From contig JAEVHH010000002.1 of the NCBI GenBank assembly GCA_017607445.1, positions 4,331,501 through 4,395,500 on the forward strand: 64,000 bases of DNA. The letters run 5' to 3'. A program made the translations under genes and the position numbers. How positions within the stretch are numbered: the stretch's first letter is position 1; the number at the start of each line of letters is the position of its first letter. The notes under the pieces are model-generated. The model made no database searches, was not told the DNA's origin, and was given only the letters and a program-made list of their open reading frames with translations. This DNA comes from Histoplasma ohiense (lineage: Eukaryota > Ascomycota > Eurotiomycetes > Onygenales > Ajellomycetaceae). Of this stretch, positions 11,701 to 22,716 are shown one piece after another.

Positions 11701-12386
11701 TTAACAGTTGAGATTCTGCTATAACAGATGTAAGTCTATTCTTTCTTCTACACAGATACAACTTAGAGATTCTGAACTTCTCTGAGACTCTCTGAGAAAC
11801 CACATACACCTGCAGCCTTATACAGACAGCAGAGAACATCATGAGCAAGCTGAAGAAAGTCTGCAAATGAGCAGAAGCTTCAATGATCAGTGCTCAGCAA
11901 GATTATAAGAATCAAATAAACATCAGAAGAAGTTCTGCAATCTGATATCATATAGAAGACAAAATCTGACTGAATCTCAAGAACATAAGAATGAACCATC
12001 TCTTGTGTATGCTAGATTATCATCACATCAAGTATACAGTGAAGAAAATGCTAGACACACACAATTATCAACTCAACACTTCATCTGACATCCACAACAT
12101 CTTTCATACAAACCTGCTCCAACCCACAGCCAAGGATTCATTCCCCTCACAGAGAACCTTCAATTGACAGCCATCCATCATTGTAGAAGAAGACAACAAA
12201 CTCAAGTGAGAAATCAAAGCAATTCTTGACAATAGAATCAACTGCCACTGCTGTGAATACCTCATCAAATGGATAGAATACAATCATTCAACCTGGGAAT
12301 CTGTGTCTGTCTTGAAGGACACCACTGTCCTCAACATCTATGAGTCCTCACTCACCCTGGTAGAGGGGGATAATGTGATGAGTTAG
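8721..12386 (+). pseudogene. pol: E1 pol: protease, RT, RNase H, integrase, chromodomain
   Basis: One continuous frame from before ATG 8808 to TAG 12384-12386 (1,192 codons from 8808), broken only by substitution stops, mainly TGA. Domains in order: aspartic protease (A-M-I-D-S-G near 8866), RT with intact Y-M-D-D (about 9940-9953), RNase H (Asp near 10395, Glu near 10510, T-D-H-K near 10600), integrase with an H-H-C-C zinc region (about 11090-11220) and the core (V-S-D-R-D-S-Q-F near 11490 and the Glu of a P-E-T-D-x-A-T-E-R motif near 11585), then a chromodomain (about 12200-12340). The stop lies inside the 3' LTR. Replicative and insertion function are lost through the stops. Confidence 0.87.
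12360..12373 (+). promoter_or_regulatory. E1 polypurine tract
   Basis: GTAGAGGGGGATAA stands directly before the 3' LTR and is the expected primer site for plus-strand DNA synthesis. The complement is seen beside the E0 3' LTR (542-556) and, altered, beside that of E2 (15647-15660). Confidence 0.75.
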
Positions 12387-12970
12387 CATTCATTAGTAAT
12401 TAACTTACACAATCAACTCCTCTTCTGCATCTGCTTGTTTCTGACTGTTGTCATCTCACATAATCCTCAATGTTCTTCTGCTCTGTGCTTTACATTTGTG
12501 TAGTTTCTAATGATTCTTCTGCATAGCTTCTAACATTCTTCTGTTCTGTGCTCTGCACTTGTGTAGTCTCTAATGATTCTTCCACATAGCTTCTTATGTT
12601 CTTCTGCTCTGTGTTCCACACTCATATAGTCTCTAACAATTCTTCTGCATAGCTTCTTATGTTCTTCTGCTCTGTGTTCCATGCTTGTGTAGTCTCTAAC
12701 AATTCTTTTATGTAGCTCTCAACAATTCCTCTGCTTCATGTTCTGCACTTGTGTAGCTTCTAATGATTCTTACATGTATCTCTTAATGTTCTTCCACTCT
12801 GTGCTCCACTGTGGAGCAGCTTCTGATATTCTTCCACTCTGAACTTTCCTCTATAAAAACCCCCTTCATACAACCTTTTCTTCTGATTTCTTTTCTCTTT
12901 CTTTCCTTAATCAATTCATAATCTGTAATTAGAATAGTATCAAATCGTTAATCGAAGTACGCCCGTTACA
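12374..12970 (+). repeat. E1 3' LTR
   Basis: It is 597 bp, the same length as the 5' LTR. Its inner start (TGTGATGAGTTAGCATTC) has lost every CpG, but its outer last 25 bp keep four (ATCGTTAATCGAAGTACGCC). A TATAAA box is near 12852. TCTGC follows at 12971-12975. Confidence 0.92.
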
Positions 12971-12975
12971 TCTGC
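12971..12975. repeat. Right target-site duplication of E1 (TCTGC)
   Basis: It matches 6756-6760 and confirms a simple 5-bp staggered insertion of E1. Confidence 0.9.
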
Positions 12976-13300
12976 ACAGACCTTCTCAGACTTGGTTGCA
13001 TAATATGTATCAAAGTGGACTTTGAGAATGGTGAACTTGAGCTTGTGAGTAGACATGATTATATTGACTAAACTGTTTAGTCAAAGATGGGTTCATACAT
13101 CATCTACAATCAAGATATAACTTACTTTTGTTATATTCAAGAATGAATGATGAATGAAGAGGCAAGTGCAACAGCAGTTCATATAGTAAGAAATGCTGAT
13201 TGAAAGAAAGATGGAGGAATAGAAGCATGAAGATCATATTTATACTTATAATATGAGTGAATAACACTTGAGCAGATTAATAACATCTAGATGAGTACAT
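12976..13300 (+). pseudogene. Third decayed coding stretch of T, right part
   Basis: One frame reads about 100 codons with substitution stops, starting T-D-L-L-R-L-G-C and including K-V-D-F-E-N-G-E-L-E-L-V. It is in phase with a frame left of E1. Stops are mixed (TAA, TAG, TGA). I do not recognise the protein. It runs toward the helicase gene, which ends at 13408 on the other strand, so the two are convergent. Confidence 0.35.
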
Positions 13301-13324
13301 TTCTATTCACTTCTACTGTTTGAT

Positions 13325-13390
13325 GATTTACAATTGGTTCAGAAGTTAGCAGAAGTTCTCAGAAGTTGTAAGAAATTTACAGAAAATCTA
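13325..13390. repeat. Internal TIR-related motif cluster in T
   Basis: ACAATTGGTTCAGAAGTTAG is followed by CAGAAGTT units. The ATTGG(C/T)TCAGA(A/T)GTTAGCAG core is the same as in the right TIR (22720-22739) and, inverted, the left TIR (about 1010-1030). Confidence 0.55.
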
Positions 13391-13407
13391 TTATAGAAGA
13401 TATCTAA

Positions 13408-15112
13408 CTATTTGATATTATTATTTTCTATAGAGAAGTTGTCTCTTCCTCTGTGAGAAGAAGTTTGAACATGGTCAAAATGAGATATCTTTGTGAATAC
13501 AATCTCTGCATTTGCATTCCATTCACCAAGTGGTGTTCATTTGTGAGGGGTTTGAATATCAATACTCTTGTTATTACTTCACTGCTTGTATGGAGTGTGA
13601 ACTTGAGCAGTTGTAGATTTGTGAACCCATGGGCTTGGAGGAGGAGTAGACTGTGGAGTAGTGGAAGCACTGGCAATAGTTGTGGCTAGAATAGCAGAGG
13701 CTTCAGCAGCAGCAACAGCAGTCAAAAGAGCAGTAGAGGTCTCAGTGAAGATCTCATTAAATTGCTGAGCTCTTTTTACTGCTTATTGAATAGCCATTCA
13801 GATCAGATTATTGTCTTTCACACATCATGCAGCTGTGAGCTGCTGAGCTGCTCTCTTTTCACTGACTGAATCACTGTCTGATATCTCAGTAGATACTGCA
13901 ATCTCTGCTGCTTTCTCTGTGTTTCTGACTGTCTGATGTTGATATCTTGCTATGCGAACAGCTTCATATGTGTTGTTTACAACTGCAATTTGACTCAACA
14001 GAAAGCTGTGAAGCTGATCATCAAATTCATCTTGATAGCTTCAAGTTCGAAGAAGATTGGCAGCATCACACAATTCATTTCAATTGAATTCAAAGATGGG
14101 TGTCTTCTTGTGAAATAAAGCAGCTATCTGCCACTGACACTGGGTAGACATAAACTGTGATGCTGGCACTGAAAAACCTTGATCATGATGACACTGTTTC
14201 TCTGCATGTTGTGTACATCAGTTCTTAAGTACTGACAACAGAATAGCACTGTGACTATTGACTCAAGGTCCCTTGATTGTGTTTGTAGTGGGTGGCTGTT
14301 TGAATGCAGATACACAGCTTGGATTGCATCTGCTGCAGCATTTCTTCATAGAAGTGTCCATTCTATCCATGTCAAATGAAAGTCAATTCTCATCAAGATA
14401 TGTCAGAAGATCTTTTCAGTGGCATGAGCTGTTGATAATTGTCTTTCAGTCAGCAGAGAGATTGACTTGTTTTTGTATTTCACTCTCTGTCCATGTCTTT
14501 ACAGTTGTTGTCCTACATTGACTTTGACTCTGACTTGTCATATTTGATGCAATACTTTCAGCATCAGATATGTTCTCAAAGTTCATGAACTGTGATAGCT
14601 GACTGATCTGATATTGAGTTCTTTGCTGAGATCTTTGTTTTGCTGATGGTTGAGAATGTTGAAGAGCTTTCTTTTCATAATCTTCAGAGTCAAATGCTCA
14701 GTAGAGAAGAAAAATCAAGACATGACTCTTTCAATCTGATCCACAACCCTCTCACCCACATCATTGCCAAACATCCATGATATCACCTCTCTTGATAGAA
14801 AATCCCCATACAACAGTACACTCGACATCTGGAATATTTATACTCATACCCAGTGAGATTGTTGCCATCATGATTTATATTTTCAATGTTGGTTTCATGA
14901 ACTCCTTAAAGCAATTATTCTTGTCCACTTCAGACACTCAAGAGTGAAAAAGCTGGATGATGTCATTGATGAAAGAGGTGTCAATATCATCAGTATTTTG
15001 TCTGTTATTCTGACAAAGCTGAAGAAGCATTGATCAGAAAAACTGCACTGCTTGATGAACTTTGACAATACTATCAATAAAAACAATAGTTTTTAAGATA
15101 GATTGAGGTATA
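13408..15112 (-). pseudogene. RecQ-type helicase of T, C-terminal half (cut off by E2)
   Basis: Read from 15112 down to a TAG at 13408-13410, 567 codons continue the helicase in frame once one copy of the 5-bp duplication is removed. It starts with the motif-IV region (K-T-I-V-F-I-D), then a helicase C-terminal lobe with T-S-L-G-M-x-I-N-I-P-D-V-E near 14830 and a D-V-W-Q-x-x-G block near 14740 that fits motif VI (Q-R-x-G-R with Arg codons turned to TGA). After this come a Gln/Ser-rich linker, a Cys/His cluster near 14290-14360, and an Ala/Ser/Pro-rich tail. About 16 stops are TGA and one is TAA. Telomere-linked and transposon-borne RecQ-like helicases of fungi have a similar build. Confidence 0.75.
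15108..15112. repeat. Left target-site duplication of E2 (GTATA)
   Basis: GTATA stands before TGTAACGGG. The copy after the element at 21190-21194 is GTATG. The single A/G difference is of the same transition type as the damage elsewhere. Dropping one copy restores the helicase frame. Confidence 0.8.
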
Positions 15113-15646
15113 TGTAACGGGCGTACTTCGATTAACGATTTGGTACTATCCTAATTACAGATTATGAATTGATTAAGAAAAGAAAGAGAAAAGAAATCAG
15201 AAGAAAAGGTTGTATGAAGGGGGTTCTTATAGAGGAAAGTTTGAAGTGGAAGAATATCAGAAGCCACTCCACAGTGGAGTGCAGAGTGGAAGAACATTAA
15301 GAGGTATGTGTAAGAATCATTAGAGACTACATGAGTGCAGAGCATGAAGTGGAGGAATCATTGAGAGCTACACAGAAGAATTGTTAGAGACTACACAAGC
15401 ATGAAACACAGAGTAAGAGAATGTTAGAAGCTATGCAGAAGAATCATTAGAGACTATATGAGTGCAGAGCATGGAGTGAAAGAATATTAAGAGCTATGTG
15501 AAAGAATTGTTAGAAACTACATGAGCATGAAGCATGGAGTGGAAGAACATTGAGGGTTATGTGAGGTCACAGCAATCAGAAATGAGTGGATGCAGAAGGG
15601 GAGTTGATTGTGTAAGTTAATTACTAACAGATGCTAATCCATCACA
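15113..15646 (-). repeat. E2 3' LTR
   Basis: It is 534 bp, one 63-bp unit shorter than the E1 LTRs. The outer end is preserved and the inner end (CTAATCCATCACA) mutated. Confidence 0.9.
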
Positions 15647-18600
15647 TTATCCCTCTCTATTGAAATGAGTGAGGACTTGTAGATGTCGAGGGTGGTGGTG
15701 TCCTCCAAGGTGGATGCAGATTCCCAGATCAGATGATCATATTCTATTCATTTGACAAGGTATTCACAGTGGCAGTGATTGGTTCTATCATCAAGAATTG
15801 CTTCAATTTCCCACTCAAGTTCATTATCTTCTCCTACAATGACAGGTGGCTGTCAATTGAAGATTCTCTGGGAGGGGAATGGATCCTCAGCTGTGGGTTG
15901 GAGCAGGTTTGTATGAAAGATATCATGAATGTCAGATGAGGTGTTGAGTTGATAATTGTGTGTGTCTAGCACTTCCTTCACTATATACTTGATGTGATGA
16001 TAATCTAGTATACACAAGAGATGATCTGTTCTTATGTTCTTGAGATCTAGTCAGACTTTGTCTTCTACATGATATTGAATTGCAGAACTTCTTCTGATGT
16101 TTGTTTGATTCTTGTAATCTTACTGAGTGCTGATCATTGAAGCTTCTGCTCATTCATGAGCTTTCTTCAGCTTGCTCATGATGTTCTCTGTCATCTGTAT
16201 GAGACTGCAGATGTATGTGGTTTCTCAGAGAGTCTTGAGAAAGTTCAGAACCTCTAAGTTGTATTCATGTAGAAGAAAGAATGAGCTTATGTCTGTTATA
16301 GTGAAATCTCAATCATTAATTGCAATCTCAGCATATGGCAGCAGATTGCTTCAGTTGTCTTGTATGTAATTACAGAACTTACAGAGAATGTTCTTTACTA
16401 TTTGTATCATTCTCTCAGTAGCTTCATCAGTCTCTGAGTGGTACACTGTTGATAACTTTTGTTTGATTCTTAATAATTGGCATACACAGGCTCAGAGTGC
16501 ACTGATGAATTGACTGTCTCTATCTGACACAATGAATGAAGGCAGACTGTGTATATGATAGAACAGGCTTCTGATGAAGGCATCTGCAACTACTTCAGTG
16601 TTCATCTTGTCACAGAGCTGTAGTATTACATCCTTGCTGAGTTGGTCAACAATGACTAGAATGTTCATAGAACCTCTGCTTTTGAGTAAGAAAACTGCAA
16701 AATCAATAGCTATATCACACCAAGTTCAGTCAGAGACAGATAGAAGCTTTAGCATCTCTTTTCAGTGTTCACATCATATCATCACTGAGCTGCAGCAATC
16801 ACAGTTGTGTATGAACCAGCATATGTCTTTCAACATATCTGGTCAGTAGAATTCTCAGGCAACAATGTTGTACATGATTTTATATTCTGAGTGTCCAGTC
16901 ATTGATGAGTCATGAATTTCTTGCATGATTTATGTTCATAGAGATTCTGAATTGGAGATCCATCATCTATCTCAAAAGCATAAGCAGTTGTCATCATCAA
17001 TCAAATATGCTGAGATATCTGTTCTTGAGTATACACCTGCAGGGAATTGAGGTGCTTTGCTTCATACAGCTTCAGTGACTTGTTGCCAGAATTCATCTGT
17101 CTCTGCTGCTAGTCTTCATTGTTCTTCAAGCAAGAGTTCTTGAGCTCAGAACTGATTGATATGTATGCAGAGTTCATCTGATTGCATAGAACTTTCTATG
17201 ATTGCAGAGTTGATTAACTGATGCTCTCAGTGTTTCCATCTGTCATCCAAGTCATCAGATGATATATCTTGTTCTCAGCAGGACAGAGCATCTGCAAAGA
17301 TGTTCTCTACTTCAGATCAATAACAAATTGTGAACAAAAAATAGCTAAGAAACAATGATCAACACATATGCCTCTCAGTGAGCTTACAAGTGGTTGTGAA
17401 GTACTCTAGATTCTTATGATTGATAACAATCTCAAATCTCTCAACACTCATGAGTTCAGATTCTCATTCTTTGAGACATTATATGATCACTAGAAGTTTC
17501 TTGTCATAGATCTCATAGTTGCATTCAGCAGATGACATCTTTTTTGAGATGAAGGCACAAGATTATAGAACATCTTCATTGTCATATTGCATCAGTGCTC
17601 CATCTACTACATAATCTGAGACATCTGTTTTGAGAATTGTATGCTTATCTGAATTGAATGATTGCAGCATTGAAGTGCTTGTGAACATACACTTCAGCTT
17701 TTTGAATGCTGCATCCACTTCATCAGTCCATTGAAATACAGTGTCTTTCTGAGTCAGATCTGTTAGTGGTTGTACAATATCAGAGAAGTTTTTGATAAAT
17801 CTTTGATAGAAATTGACAAACTCTAGAAAGCTTCTAGTCTCTTTTACTGAGACTGATATCTTTCAGTTGAGGATTGCTTCCATCTTCTTAGAATTCATAC
17901 ATACACCTTTTTCAGCTTCAATGATGAATTCTAGATAGGTTGTAGACTTGATCTCAAAGTCACATTTGTCAATGTTCATTTGCAGTTCAGCTTTTTATAG
18001 ACAGTCAAGAACTTGTCATATGTGCTTACAGTGCTCAGTGAGCAATCCATCAGTGAAGATCAAGATATCATTCATGTACACTGAGGCAATCTCATTGAGC
18101 AGATCTTGTAGAGCCCAGTTAATGTATTTCTGAAATGTACTCAGAGTGTTCACTAATTCAAAGAGGGTCACTGTTCATTCATATAATCTGTAACATATAC
18201 AAAAGACAGTTAGCCATTTGTCACCTTCATTAATTCTTATCTTGTAGAAGGCTGCAGAGATGTCAAGTTTCATAAATCATTTTGCTTTTTCTATCTGTTT
18301 GAGTATTTCATTGATGAGTGAGAGGAGGTATCAGTTCTTCTGTGTAATCTTGTTGAGTTCTTGATAATCAATGCAGAATCATAAGCCATCTCCTGGTTTC
18401 TTCACAAACAGTACAGATGCTGCAGTGGATGAGTTGCTAATATGAATGAAGTCTTTGTCTAGTAATCTGTTGAGTGTTTTTTGTAGAACAAGAAGCTTGT
18501 TGTGTGACATGCTGTAGAGAGGACCTCAGAGCAGTTGTGGGTTCTTATCATCTTTCTTGATGAGCTTGATTGTATGATCTATATCAGGTTCTCAATGAGA

Positions 18601-19296
18601 GGGAAGCTTTTCAGCTTCTTTCTTGTCAAACACATCTGTGAAGTCTTTGTATGATTTGAATAGTTTCTTGCACAGTTTCTTGAGATCTTTAGATTCTAAC
18701 TTTTCTAACACTTTCTTGATATCCACTATGCTAGCAGTGAACACTTGGACATTCTTCTTCTCATGCACTTGGCAGATTAGTAGTTTGTATGCTTCTGCTG
18801 ATATCTGAATGAGATCAGCAGTTCTATCAACATCCTTCTCATAAACACAGTCACCTTCTGAGAAAATAAGACAGCAGTTGTGTGTGTCCAACAAGGTTTC
18901 AAATTCTGTGAGCCATGATAGACTGAGCATTAGATTGTACTCAAGGTCTTGTATTTCATATGTGTATACATTCTTTTTCTTGTGTCCTTCTATGTTGACA
19001 TTAAATCTTATCATGTTGTAGAAGGTGGATCCTCTGGGGCTGTCAAATCCACTGAGCTTACATGATTTGAAAAAGAGAATACACTGAAGCTTATGCTTCT
19101 CAATCAGCTGGGAGTCTATAAGAGTGTAGTGAAGAAAATCACTGTCTATCATTGCTCATATATTGACTAAGCTATTTACAATAACAGAGATCATGATTGT
19201 GTCTGCTTGCATCTTCTGCTCAAATCTTCAGCTAGCTTTCTGCTTCTTGAGTTTTCATCTATATTTTAGAGCAAGAGCTCATCTTTTCTCTGTTTT
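15640..19296 (-). pseudogene. pol: E2 pol
   Basis: Minus-strand homologue of E1 pol over its whole length. The longest open piece (18592-19152) covers protease and the protease-RT linker. The protease site reads I-D-S-D in place of D-S-G. The RT box reads Y-M-N-D (near 18068-18079) in place of Y-M-D-D, one G-to-A change in a catalytic Asp codon. Integrase lies at about 15950-16950 and the chromodomain near 15680-15830. Many TGA stops; non-functional. Confidence 0.8.
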
Positions 19297-20278
19297 TGCC
19301 TATTCATGAGTGATGCAGTGTTCACATGCATGAGGGGTTTACTTGAAGCAATTGTATTTGAACATTGGTTCACAAAGTGTTCTGACTTATTGCAGTGTAT
19401 GCAGACTTCTCTGATGATTCAGTCAGCAATGTTCTTCTCTGAGATGTTAGAAATCCTCAGATGGTTTGTGTTCACATATAAAACTCAGTTCATTGATTCT
19501 GATTCAGAGGTGGGGGGTGCTGCAGAGTGGTTTGAAGTATATGCATTTGTTCAGCAGAATCCTCTGCAATTTTGAAGTATATAGAACTGAGACAGATTGT
19601 TGTTCAACAGACAAAAATCAGCACAGAATTCACTGTATGTTGAGGACTTCAGACACTCTACACTTTGATTATGCAACTGAAAGTTCAAGTTCTTGAACAA
19701 TATATTGATCTTGATGATGTCATCTCAGTCTTGCCCACCTGCTTCTAGAAGCTTGCAATTGAATTCAGAAAGATAAGTTGTCAACACAACATTTATCTGA
19801 TGAGTTTGATTAAGTCAGTCTAACACCTTGACTTGAAGTATAGAATCAAGAAAGAGGGAGTCAAGTTGTTGAAAGACTAGCTCTGATGTACACTGGTGGT
19901 TCTGACAATGACTCATCCAGGGTTGGAATTTTGCTAACACATCACCATTCAATCTGCTATGGATATACCACACTTGATTGGATAGTGAGCCTATTGCTCA
20001 TTCATCAATGTCCAATTTGGTATTCACTTTTGACTTCCATGTGAGGTAGAGTGCTAGGTCTTTCTCATATTTGTCAAGGATTGAAAGCTTCTCTCTTGGG
20101 GGCTTTTCATGAGATGCAGGTGTAGGAGGAACAGTGAACACAGAAGTGCTCATCTCAGCAAGTCATCATTGCAATTCAGTCATCTGTAGCATCTGCTGCT
20201 AGAGGATGCTTCATAGATCTAAGTTATCATCCACCACATTCAGATGCAGCAGATGTTCATAGAATTGCTTGTAGTTCA
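19265..20278 (-). pseudogene. gag: E2 gag
   Basis: ATG at 20278 (minus) in the same position relative to the LTR as in E1. The CCHC knuckle (C-I-H-C-x4-H-x4-C in E1) lies near 19360-19405 on the minus strand. Interrupted by TGA codons. The downstream boundary is set by comparison with E1 and is approximate. Confidence 0.7.
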
Positions 20279-20655
20279 TTTTGATATCTAAGAACATATA
20301 ATAATAAAAAAAAGAAAAGAAATACTTGTAGACACTTGATTCTCTCACAGACACTATTCACAGTGTTGCAGCACTAAGCTTTGTCAAGCTTCTTTATGAA
20401 TGCTATTTGCAGCATTATGATTCGCAGGCACTCGGGCCTTGTAGAACATGGTTGATTGTGTCTCAGATGCTTAGACACAACAGTCTATATAACTAATGAT
20501 AAGAACACTCAGACTCACAAGGAATCTCTTGTAACAACTAGACACTCAGATCTGTAAACAACACACTCAGATGTAAGAACTGATAACAACACACTCAGAT
20601 GTAAGAACTAATAACAAAACACTCAAGTCTTAAACACAGAAGAATCAATTCATAA

Positions 20656-21189
20656 TGTAATGAGTGTACTTCAATTAACAATTTGATACTATTCTAATTA
20701 CAGATTACAAATTGATTAAGAAAAGAAAGAGAAAAGAAATCAGAAGAAAAGGTCATACAAAGAGGGTTCTTATAGAGGAAAGTTTGGAGTGGAAGAATAT
20801 CAGAAGCCACTCCACAGTGGAGTGTGGAGCAGAAGAACATTAAGAGATACATGTAAGAATTGTTAGAGACTACACAAGTGCAGAGCATGGGATGGAGGAA
20901 TCATTGAGAGCTACATGGAAGAATCATTAGAGACTACATGAGTGCAGAACACAGAGTGGAAGAATGTTAGAAGCTACACAGAAGAATTGTTAGAGACTAC
21001 ATGAGTGCAGAGCACAGAGTGGAAGAACATTAAGAGCTATGTGAAAGAATTGTTAGAAACTACATGAGTGTGGAGCACAGAGTGGAAGAACATCGAGGGT
21101 TATGCGAGGTCACAGCGACCAGGAATGAGCGGGTGCAGAAGGGGAGTTGGTTGCGTAAGTTAATTACTAATGAGTGCTAACCCGTCACA
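20656..21189 (-). repeat. E2 5' LTR
   Basis: It is 534 bp. The inner end reads TGTAATGAGTGTACTTCAAT, and the same bases at the outer end of the partner LTR read TGTAACGGGCGTACTTCGAT. This direct comparison shows the CpG and GpG losses. Confidence 0.9.
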
Positions 21190-22027
21190 GTATGATCTTC
21201 TCATCTGTATCAACAGTCTCATTCAATAAGAAATATAGCATATCATAGAATACTAATTTACCACATGGAATTGAATGTACATCAATAAAAATATCAGAAC
21301 AGTTAATGAAGGTTTGAATAATCTGAGTCTGCTGTGAATTATCATCAACAGAACAAAATCCAGTATTTTGAAGAATAATATCTTCATCTTTACTGCTGAG
21401 GGTTGCAGAACAGTCAAACCAGACAATGTTTTCACATAAAAGCAATCTCAGATGCCTCAGCCTGGCAAACTGACCACAGAATCCACTCCACTGAGTGATA
21501 AGATGACATTCATCAATAGCTACAAACTCAATCTTTTCTTGTAAAGTAGGGTCTTGAAGAATACACTGAAACTGCTTGGAAAGTGCTTGCTCTGGACTGA
21601 GTAAGATATATGTATATTCACACTGTTGGATACATTTGAGTAAGTGCTCTTCTCTCTGGAGATTGCTGGCACTGATCAGACAAGAATTGATAGAGAGAAA
21701 CTGAGCTATATCACTTATCTGCTGATCACCAAGCTTGTTTAGAGGAATCAGTTGAATGATTATCTTCTCTGTCAGAATTGTATAGAATTGAAGAATAAGA
21801 CTCTTTTCATAGCCAGTTCTGGCAATGAATAAAGTGTCACTATATTCATATATCATGCATCAGAGTATATGGACTTGTTCTATGTGTGGCTGAAGAGTGC
21901 ACTTAGAATCTGGACGCGGGCCTTGAAGGATTCATTGAAGACAATGCTCAATAACATTCTGTTGCTTATTGATACTTTCAGGTTCAGTGTAACTCATAAC
22001 AACTTGTGGCATGTCTTCAACTTTCAT
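21190..22027 (-). pseudogene. RecQ-type helicase of T, N-terminal half
   Basis: ATG at 22027 opens 279 codons up to the E2 insertion; 21190-21856 is free of stops. Superfamily-2 motifs: T-G-Y-E-K-S-L-I (Walker A, where Gly of G-K-S has become Glu), then L-I-P-L-N-K-L-G-D-Q (motif Ia), I-D-E-C-H (DECH box, motif II), S-A-T-L (motif III). This order is that of RecQ-like helicases, which unwind DNA in the nucleus. Two TGA codons near 21930 and 21855 replace probable Trp. With the left half the protein would be about 845 residues. No intron is needed. Its place inside T's TIRs makes it transposon cargo. Confidence 0.8.
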
Positions 22028-22716
22028 GAAAAGTATTTGCTTTAATGATAGCTTTTGAAGCTGCTGTTGTTGCTGATTTTTGTGTTTTCTTCAATCCCTC
22101 TTGGCCATATTCAACAGAGTTGTCTGACCCAGCTGTCAAAAAGAGGTGTTATGTGATTGGTTCAGAAGTTGTCAAAAGATCTCAGAAGTTGTTGAAAGAT
22201 CCCAGATGTTGTCAGAAGTTAATGTGCTGTGTGAGATGATCAAAAGTTATGCAAAGTTGTCAGAAGTTGTCAGAAGTTGTTGGACATCATCAAAAGATGT
22301 CAGAAGTTATCAAAAAATACACTCAGTGTTTTGACTAGAGCTACTGATGACTGGATATGTGTTTTGATGGCAAGATCAAGGTGTTGGGTGACTAGACATG
22401 ATCATGATTGAAAAATTAGCAAATCATTCTCATATTCAAAATCAGAGTAGCAGTTTTCAACACGATACTTCATACTCACAATATATGTATTTTTGAATAA
22501 AAATTAGTTCAATTGATAGAAAATTGGAAAATTAACACTTCAAGGTGGTAGAGAAATGATCTATAAGTGAGGTTGTACAGTGATTCTATCTCAAACATTA
22601 TGGTTGGAGCAAATCATTTCTGTGTTGCTAACAAACTGGAACTGTTTTTTCTCAGACACTCTGTGAAGAGTTTGCTGAGGATATCCCATTTAGATTTAGT
22701 GTAAGCCTCTTGACAG
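22028..22716. other. Region upstream of the helicase gene, with repeated motif cluster
   Basis: No gene is recognised here. Positions 22153-22316 hold a dense run of (C/A)AGAAGTTGT-like units starting at GATTGGTTCAGAAGTTGTC, related to the TIR inner block, about 150-300 bp upstream of the helicase ATG. They could be transposase-binding subterminal repeats or promoter elements; this is inference. 22320-22716 is featureless AT-rich sequence. Confidence 0.5.

Larger units (their letters stand above)
6761..12970 (+). mobile_element. E1: complete family-A Ty3/gypsy chromovirus inside T
   Basis: The element is 6,210 bp, with two LTRs of 597 bp each, a TCTGC duplication, a self-complementary primer-binding site, gag, pol and a G-rich polypurine tract. 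LTRs begin TGTGACGGG and end CCCGTTACA, so the tips are inverted. Gag and pol frames carry only point-mutation stops; pol keeps its frame for its whole length. Outer LTR ends keep many CpGs while all inner parts have lost them. It is mutated and not autonomous as read. Confidence 0.93.
15113..21189 (-). mobile_element. E2: complete family-A chromovirus inside the helicase gene of T
   Basis: The element is 6,077 bp, in minus orientation, with LTRs of 534 bp each (15113-15646 and 20656-21189) and a GTATR duplication. Gene order on the minus strand is gag, protease, RT, RNase H, integrase, chromodomain, as in E1. Outer LTR ends keep CpGs (for example TGTAACGGGCGTACTTCGAT at 15113, and about eight in the last 100 bp before 21189). 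Inner ends and the coding part have nearly none. Confidence 0.92.
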
